From RUG11551 sp045546875 (GTDB lineage Bacteria; Planctomycetota; Planctomycetia; Pirellulales; Thermoguttaceae), in the NCBI GenBank assembly GCA_045546875.1, contig JAZQDP010000406.1:1-9744 (forward strand): 9,744 bases of DNA. The letters run 5' to 3'. Shown one piece after another: positions 5,896-9,744 of this stretch. The notes beneath the pieces are model-generated. The model saw only the letters and a list, made by a program, of their open reading frames with translations. It ran no database searches and was not told where the DNA came from. Each line of letters begins with the position of its first letter. Position 1 is the stretch's first letter. The translations under genes and the position numbers were made by a program.

Positions 5896-6660
5896 ATGAA
5901 AAGAACTACCCTTTGTTTCTTGGCAATACTATCCTGTTTTTGTGTAACAACATTTGCCGACGAATCGGCTCCGCAGCAGTCGAAAATTCGTTTGGCGGTT
6001 TATGGCGACGAAGGCGCGGGCGGCTGGAAACGGTTCCCGCCGCTGGTTGAGAACGATCCGACTATTGAGATGGAAGTTCTCAGCGGTCAGCAGATTCGCG
6101 ACGGAGCGCTGGACAAGTTCGATTTGCTCATTCAGCCCGGCGGAAGCGGAAAAGGACAGGCAAAATCCATGGGAGAAGACGGCGTCAAGAAGGTTAAAGA
6201 GTTTGTCGCGTCGGGTAAAGGGTACATCGGCATCTGCGCCGGCGCGTATTTCCCGATTCAGCAGGGATTTCTCAACGCTCAAACCAAAGACCCCCGCTGG
6301 CAGCGCGGCGTTGAATTTTTGAAAATCGAGTTCTCCGAACCCGGCTTGAAGCTCTTTGGCGACAAATACAAGGGACTTCAGGAAATCAAGTACGGCAACG
6401 GTCCTGTTATGAACGTCAACGTGTACCCGGATCGCCCGCAGGTCGAGGTTTTGGCGTGGTACAGAACTGAAACCGCGAAAAACGGGACGCCGGAAGGGAT
6501 TCAAATTAACTCGCCTGCCATTCTTTTAACGACCTACGGCAAGGGAACGATGTTGATTCTCAGCCCGCACCCGGAACAGACGCCGGAACTGCACGGCTTG
6601 ATGATGGAAATGATTCGATTCGTCGCCCAAAAGAGCAAAGACGCCTGTGCGGAAAAGTAA
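5896..6660 (+). CDS. Secreted stand-alone BPL_N-type amidotransferase-like protein (paralog 3)
   Basis: This 254-residue protein corresponds to the N-terminal half of paralogs 1 and 2 and stops cleanly where their linker begins. It keeps PGGSG (81-85), the elbow GICAGAY (112-118) with Cys114, and SPHPE (223-227) with His225 and Glu227. The domain should therefore be competent if the family mechanism applies. The N-terminus is an export signal (hydrophobic 6-20, probable cleavage after Ala21). LSC at 12-14 leaves a lipoprotein reading possible. Its first 80 residues resemble paralog 2 (GQQIRDGALDKFDLL), while the region around the nucleophile resembles paralog 1 (GEDGVKKVKEF, NAQTKDPRWQRG). 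No remnant of a peptidase domain lies downstream, so it is not an obvious truncation scar. There is no Shine-Dalgarno. It could supply the activity lost in paralog 2, which is inference. Confidence 0.9.
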   Translation: MKRTTLCFLAILSCFCVTTFADESAPQQSKIRLAVYGDEGAGGWKRFPPLVENDPTIEMEVLSGQQIRDGALDKFDLLIQPGGSGKGQAKSMGEDGVKKVKEFVASGKGYIGICAGAYFPIQQGFLNAQTKDPRWQRGVEFLKIEFSEPGLKLFGDKYKGLQEIKYGNGPVMNVNVYPDRPQVEVLAWYRTETAKNGTPEGIQINSPAILLTTYGKGTMLILSPHPEQTPELHGLMMEMIRFVAQKSKDACAEK

Positions 6661-6681
6661 GAAGCGAGGCTGCAGGCAGTA

Positions 6682-6729
6682 GAAGATAATCTCACGCGAA
6701 CTTGGCGAATTTTGCGTGAGATTATCTTT
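6682..6729. terminator. Long perfect hairpin closing the paralog cluster
   Basis: AAGATAATCTCACGC (6683-6697) pairs perfectly with its complement at 6714-6728. With inner G-U and A-U pairs the stem reaches about 18 bp around a 10-nt loop. It starts 22 nt after the stop at 6660. Only three T follow on the plus strand, so it may protect the 3' end of the message as much as terminate. Confidence 0.55.
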
Positions 6730-6767
6730 AACGTTCGCCTATCGGTGAATGCGTAATTCTCTATTCT

Positions 6768-6795
6768 CTACTGCCTATTGCCTACTGCCTGTTGC
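6768..6795. repeat. Tandem heptamer repeat CTAYTGC, four units
   Basis: The units CTACTGC, CTATTGC, CTACTGC and CTGTTGC follow one another without gaps. An inverted copy of the unit (AGGCAGTAGA) lies at 6674-6683, on the other side of the long hairpin, and matches TCTACTGCCT at 6767-6776. Similar short tandem heptamers are known between genes in cyanobacteria (STRR repeats). Whether this is the same kind of element is untested. Confidence 0.6.
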
Positions 6796-6814
6796 CTTAC
6801 TTCATTCTGCATTA

Positions 6815-6852
6815 AAAAAGCTGCCAGAGAACGAATTCCCTGGCAGCTTTTA
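6815..6852. terminator. Bidirectional intrinsic terminator between converging genes
   Basis: AAAAGCTGCCAG ends at 6827 and CTGGCAGCTTTT starts at 6840, giving a GC-rich stem of 9 bp extended by A-T pairs around a 12-nt loop. Read on the minus strand, the stem is followed by a run of six T, the stronger direction. It lies 33 nt beyond the stop of the lipoprotein gene. On the plus strand TTTTATT follows, ending leftover transcription from the paralog cluster. Confidence 0.8.
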
Positions 6853-6884
6853 TTCAAGCAGTAGTAATATGGGTAGCTTGTTAA

Positions 6885-7274
6885 TTATCGGTAATTTCCA
6901 GCGCGAAGAGCCGATTGAAGCGACGGGGCGGTTCGATAATAGGTTTGCGTTGGCGGAGCAGCAGGAACGGCAGTCGGAGCGGGATGAATCGGTCCCATTT
7001 TTGGCGCTGCGGGAGCAGATCCGCTGGCAGGAACGGTTGCCGGCGCCGTGGCAGGAGCGTTGGCGGGAGCGACGGTTCCGTTGGGAGTGGCGTATTCGAC
7101 TGTCCCCTGATTGGCGGACATGCCGTTAAATGCTGAGCCGGAACGATAGTTCGGGGTGCAGTTGTAAGGATTCGCATAGACCGGACCGCAATTGTCGTAC
7201 GGCGTGCAGCCTAATCGACATCCAGCTGCTGTTCCCAGAACAACAACAGTAATTAATAAAAGGAATCTTTTCAT
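6885..7274 (-). CDS. Small Ala/Pro-rich lipoprotein of unknown function
   Basis: The 129-residue product starts MKRF, followed by a hydrophobic stretch (5-17) and the lipobox AAGC with Cys19, the likely lipidation site after signal peptidase II cleavage. Three more Cys come soon after (C23, C29, C38), in RLGCTPYDNCGP and PYNCTPN, and could be linked by disulfides. The rest is low complexity: repeated Ala/Pro/Thr around 69-90 and 96-108, ending in a short possible helix (SLQSALRAG). Such proteins are typical envelope-anchored, mostly disordered planctomycete products. No function can be assigned. A strong terminator lies 33 nt beyond the stop. No clear ribosome site or promoter was found upstream. 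It diverges from the TolC-like gene, with 422 bp between the start codons. Confidence 0.8.
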   Translation of the reverse strand: MKRFLLLITVVVLGTAAGCRLGCTPYDNCGPVYANPYNCTPNYRSGSAFNGMSANQGTVEYATPNGTVAPANAPATAPATVPASGSAPAAPKMGPIHPAPTAVPAAPPTQTYYRTAPSLQSALRAGNYR

Positions 7275-7377
7275 GGTCTTGTTTCGATGATTAGGGTTAT
7301 TGGTAAGCTGCGGAAAATAGCTAAATAAGACTGTGTTAATCTCAATAATTCCGCTTTTCTCATTTTGAATAAACGCT

Positions 7378-7403
7378 AAACCCGAGGGCTAACGCCCGGA
7401 TTT
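7378..7403. repeat. GC-rich hairpin resembling a dispersed intergenic element
   Basis: GGGC (7386-7389) and GCCC (7394-7397) close a TAAC loop. Flanking CC/GG and AAA/TTT pairs extend the stem past small mismatches. The core GAGGGCTAACGCCC resembles short palindromes I recall as common between genes in planctomycetes, which is memory, not a search result. It could also act as a weak terminator. Confidence 0.4.
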
Positions 7404-7435
7404 GTTAATTATTATCGTCCGTACATTCATAATAA

Positions 7436-7464
7436 TTGACAAAATCCCTCTAATTAGTCAAAAT
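7436..7464 (+). promoter_or_regulatory. Candidate promoter for the TolC-like gene
   Basis: A perfect TTGACA at 7436-7441 is followed after 17 bases by CAAAAT at 7459-7464 (4 of 6 to TATAAT). The leader would be about 225 nt, unusually long. TTGAC (7436-7440) and GTCAA (7457-7461) form an inverted repeat across the promoter and could be an operator. Confidence 0.45.
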
Positions 7465-7490
7465 TTTTTTCATTTTATTTATATGCCGGT

Positions 7491-7538
7491 GAATTTCCTA
7501 AAGTTTTTCCAAAAATCAAAAAAATTTGTTAGGAATTC
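7491..7538 (+). promoter_or_regulatory. AT-rich hairpin in the long TolC leader
   Basis: GAATTTCCTAA (7491-7501) pairs with TTAGGAATTC (7529-7538) along 10 bp with one bulged T. The 27-nt interior is rich in A and T runs. It lies just downstream of the candidate promoter and would be transcribed. Confidence 0.4.
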
Positions 7539-7590
7539 GGAAGTTTTGTGAAAGTTTAACGGTTGTAGGGACGATAACGATTGTAACGAC

Positions 7591-7646
7591 AAATCCAATA
7601 GGAGGATTTACGGGTTTGGAGAGGCTAACGCAGATCCGTTAAATCC
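7591..7646 (+). promoter_or_regulatory. Leader segment with mutually exclusive hairpins
   Basis: The segment GGATTT (7604-7609) can pair with AAATCC at 7591-7596 (6 bp, 7-nt loop). Alternatively, the longer GGATTTACGG (7604-7613) can pair with CCGTTAAATCC at 7636-7646 (10 bp, one bulge). Both cannot form at once, the layout of a switchable leader. The downstream bases are A-rich, so a transcription-terminating state is not evident. Confidence 0.4.
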
Positions 7647-7696
7647 GCAGGAAAAAAAGTTATCCGTTTCCTTAATATTACAAAGGGATAGAAAAA

Positions 7697-9744
7697 ATGA
7701 CACGACAATCAAGATTCATCACTGCGCTTATCGGAATGGCTGGGCTGGTCATTTCTTTAGGTTGCACCCCACAGCACCCGTTTTATCTGGGTTCAGAAAA
7801 ACCAGTACCCAGTACTGCAGTAACTGCTTCGACTAAAATTGAATATCCGGACACGGAAGTCGAATCGTTAAATGAAGTCGATATGGCTCAGTCGCCGTAC
7901 TCGCTCGTAAACTCCAACCCCAAAGAAATTTGGGACTTGACGCTCGAAGAAGCGATTCGCTACGCCTTGGAAAACAGCAAGGTCATGCGTAACCTCGGCG
8001 GCGTTTCCTTCAGCTCGAACGGCTCGATGGGCGTTCCGTCCGCTTTGACCTCAAGCCCGAATTCAGCAATGACGGTTTGGAATCCGGCAATTATGGAAAC
8101 CGACCCTCGTTACGGCGTTGAAGGCGTTTTGGCTGACTTTGACGCCAGCTGGAACACCAACACCTACTGGGGCAAGAGCTACACACAAAACACTCGTTAC
8201 AGTTCAGACCTTCACGACGTTGTCAAAGGCGACTCTGGAACGTTCCAAACGTACATTCAGAAGACCTGCGCCACAGGCGGTACGTTCACCGTTGGTCATA
8301 ACGTAACCTATACTGCAACCAACGAACAGAGCACATACGGCTACCGCTACCCGTCCTGGTGGACTTCCTCGATTTCTTTGGAATTCACCCAGCCGTGGTT
8401 GCAAGGCGGAGGCGTCCAGTTCAACCGAATTGCCGGTACTCACGCTTCTCCTGGTTATTACAACGGCGTTATGATTGCCCGAATCAAGACGGACACCGCA
8501 TTGTGCGACTTTGAATCAAGCGTTGAAGGCATGGTTTACGACGTTGAACGCGCCTACTGGGAACTGTACTACGCTTACCGTTTGCTGGACACCGTTCTGG
8601 CTGGACGCAACAGCGCCTTGCAGACATGGCGTCAGGTTTACGCGAAGTACATCATCGGTCATACTGGCGGTTCGGCTCAGGAAGAAGCCCAGTCTCGTCA
8701 GCAGTACTTCCAGTTCAGAGCGTCTGTAGAACGCGCCTTGAGCAACCTGTACGGAACAGAAAACAAACTTCGATACATCATGGGCTTGACGACCACCGAC
8801 GGACGTCTGATTCGCCCGGCTACCGAACCGACCACCGCGCGCATTGTTGCCGACTGGGAATCCTGGCACTGCGAAGCCCTCGTTCGCTCCATCGCTCTGC
8901 GTAAACAGAAGTGGGTTGTCAAACAGCGACAGTTGGAACTCATCGCGTCCAAGAACTTCCTGCTCCCAACGTTCAACACCTACGGTTCATATCAGTGGGA
9001 TGGCTACGGCAACAGACTGCTCGATTCCGATAATGGAACCTCGAACGCCTACGGCAGCCTGACTCACGATGGACGCGGCGAATGGCAATTGGGCGCTTAC
9101 CTGTCCGTCCCGCTGGGATTCCGCTCAGGCCGCACCGCCGTCCGCAACGCTGAACTCAACCTGCTGCGCGAAAAAGCCATCCTCCAGGAACAGGAACTCG
9201 AATTAACCCACCAGTTGGCTCAGTCCGTCCGCGACCTGCAAGACTACTACGTCCTGGCTCAAACGAACTACAACCGCCGCGCTGCCGCCCAGAGAGAAGT
9301 TGACGCCACAACCGCCGCTTACGAACAGGGAACCGCCACTTTGAACCTGGTTCTCGACGCCCAGAGACGTATGGCTGAAGCTGAAAGCGATTACTTCCGC
9401 TCTGTTACCGACTACAACGAATCCATCATCGCGATTCAGAAATACAAGTCCTCTCTGTTGGAATACAACGGCGTAACGCTGGCAGAAGGGCCCTGGGCTC
9501 AGAAGGCTTACTTCGACGCTCAGAAACGAGCTGACATGCGCCGACGCGGCAAGTACATCAACTACGGTTACACTCGACCTCGCGTAATCAGCCGCGGCCC
9601 ATACAACCAGCAGCTCGGACGCGACATCAACCCGGAAGGAATGGCAACCGGAGTCGCCCCCACCCCCCCCCCTTTTCCCCCCCCCCCCCGCCCCCCCCCC
9701 AAACCCCCCCCGCCCCCCCCCCCCACGAAAAAAAAAACCCCCCC
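7697..9744 (+). CDS. TolC-family outer-membrane efflux lipoprotein, 3' end missing
   Basis: The product is an outer-membrane factor forming a trimeric exit duct for RND- or ABC-type efflux or type I secretion. It begins MTRQSR with a hydrophobic stretch (8-21) and a lipobox-like SLGC with Cys23, as in lipid-anchored members of the family. The TolC-type helical repeat starts with LTLEEAIRYALENS (81-94). The second repeat contains AAYEQGTATLNLVLDAQRR (about 541-559), the hallmark turn between long helices. LLEYNGVTLAEGPW (588-601) then leads to a basic tail, RRRGKYINYGY. That ending is typical of planctomycete members. The start has AAAGGGA 8 nt upstream. About 654 codons look genuine, and after about 9657 the frame runs into poly-C and never reaches a real stop. 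No partner pump or adaptor gene lies upstream, so it is presumably beyond the contig end or elsewhere. Confidence 0.92.
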   Translation, partial: MTRQSRFITALIGMAGLVISLGCTPQHPFYLGSEKPVPSTAVTASTKIEYPDTEVESLNEVDMAQSPYSLVNSNPKEIWDLTLEEAIRYALENSKVMRNLGGVSFSSNGSMGVPSALTSSPNSAMTVWNPAIMETDPRYGVEGVLADFDASWNTNTYWGKSYTQNTRYSSDLHDVVKGDSGTFQTYIQKTCATGGTFTVGHNVTYTATNEQSTYGYRYPSWWTSSISLEFTQPWLQGGGVQFNRIAGTHASPGYYNGVMIARIKTDTALCDFESSVEGMVYDVERAYWELYYAYRLLDTVLAGRNSALQTWRQVYAKYIIGHTGGSAQEEAQSRQQYFQFRASVERALSNLYGTENKLRYIMGLTTTDGRLIRPATEPTTARIVADWESWHCEALVRSIALRKQKWVVKQRQLELIASKNFLLPTFNTYGSYQWDGYGNRLLDSDNGTSNAYGSLTHDGRGEWQLGAYLSVPLGFRSGRTAVRNAELNLLREKAILQEQELELTHQLAQSVRDLQDYYVLAQTNYNRRAAAQREVDATTAAYEQGTATLNLVLDAQRRMAEAESDYFRSVTDYNESIIAIQKYKSSLLEYNGVTLAEGPWAQKAYFDAQKRADMRRRGKYINYGYTRPRVISRGPYNQQLGRDINPEGMATGVAPTPPPFPPPPRPPPKPPPPPPPTKKKTP
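9657..9744. other. Poly-C low-quality tail at the contig end
   Basis: The last ~88 bases are nearly all C, with short runs of T, A and isolated G, and they abruptly follow normal coding sequence. The open frame continues only because CCC has no stop. This looks like no-signal poly-G read ends assembled in reverse orientation, not biological sequence. Confidence 0.85.

Larger units (their letters stand above)
7275..7696. other. Divergent intergenic region with several hairpins
   Basis: There is no gene in these 422 bp. It must hold promoters for the minus-strand lipoprotein and the plus-strand TolC-like gene. The left third is plain, and I could not find a good minus-strand promoter. The middle and right parts hold the elements listed separately: a GGGC/GCCC hairpin, a TTGACA promoter, an AT-rich hairpin and a leader with alternative pairings. 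Three TAACGNTTG-like repeats occur at 7557, 7575 and 7584. AAAGGGA at 7682-7688 is the likely ribosome site of the TolC-like gene. Confidence 0.7.

Noticed and set aside
5929..6504. Long minus-strand open frame inside paralog 3, with similar ones inside paralogs 1 and 2
   Set aside because: They are antisense shadows of conserved coding sequence, without start signals or family resemblance.
5896..6660. Paralog 3 as a truncated pseudogene of a fusion protein
   Set aside because: The active-site residues are intact, it stops at the domain boundary, and no peptidase-domain remnant follows the stop.
6768..6795. CRISPR-like repeats
   Set aside because: The units are seven bases in direct tandem with no spacers, and there are no cas genes.
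6749..7129. Plus-strand open frame opposite the lipoprotein gene
   Set aside because: Its start (FSTAYCLLPVALL) is a translation of the heptamer repeat, it runs through the bidirectional terminator, and the rest is the antisense of the lipoprotein.
8516..8979. Minus-strand open frames within the TolC-like gene
   Set aside because: They are antisense to a clearly recognisable protein with consistent codon use on the plus strand.

Overview
The window looks like a chromosomal contig end from a planctomycete, a conclusion based on protein style. The truncated outer-membrane efflux protein at the right end carries the LLEYNGVxLAEGPW type of C-terminal signature I associate with planctomycete TolC-like proteins. 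The secreted Gly-run protein and the small Ala/Pro-rich lipoprotein also fit that phylum. Base composition is moderate, with AT-rich intergenic regions. No tRNA, rRNA, CRISPR array, transposase or insertion sequence was seen.

Layout, left to right. Positions 1-344 are non-coding, with a terminator-like hairpin and then a near-consensus sigma-70 promoter. Next comes a probable two-gene operon: pyrB (aspartate carbamoyltransferase, 345-1307) and, 11 nt later, a 98-residue three-helix PQ-loop/SemiSWEET-like membrane protein (1319-1615). A 305-bp gap follows with helically spaced G-tracts and a promoter for a secreted protein of unknown function (1921-2673). A hairpin separates this from the core of the window: three tandem, secreted, paralogous genes (2788-4308, 4346-5833, 5896-6660). 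A strong hairpin, a heptamer repeat and a bidirectional terminator close the cluster. A minus-strand lipoprotein gene (6885-7274) and a plus-strand TolC-type outer-membrane factor (7697 to the window end) diverge from a 422-bp intergenic region rich in hairpins. The last ~88 bases are almost pure C and look like a sequencing or assembly artefact.

The paralog cluster is the most interesting part. All three proteins have an export signal followed by a class-I glutamine-amidotransferase-like domain of the biotin-protein-ligase N-terminal (BPL_N) type. The first two add a C-terminal NlpC/P60-like cysteine-peptidase domain. Proteins 1 and 3 keep the amidotransferase nucleophile Cys and the HPE motif. 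Protein 2 has lost both (Cys to Gly, HPE to RLD) while keeping an intact peptidase-like domain. The cluster therefore encodes an active/active fusion, a pseudo/active fusion and a stand-alone active domain. This suggests a periplasmic or envelope system that modifies and cleaves peptides or peptidoglycan, but substrate and role are inference only.
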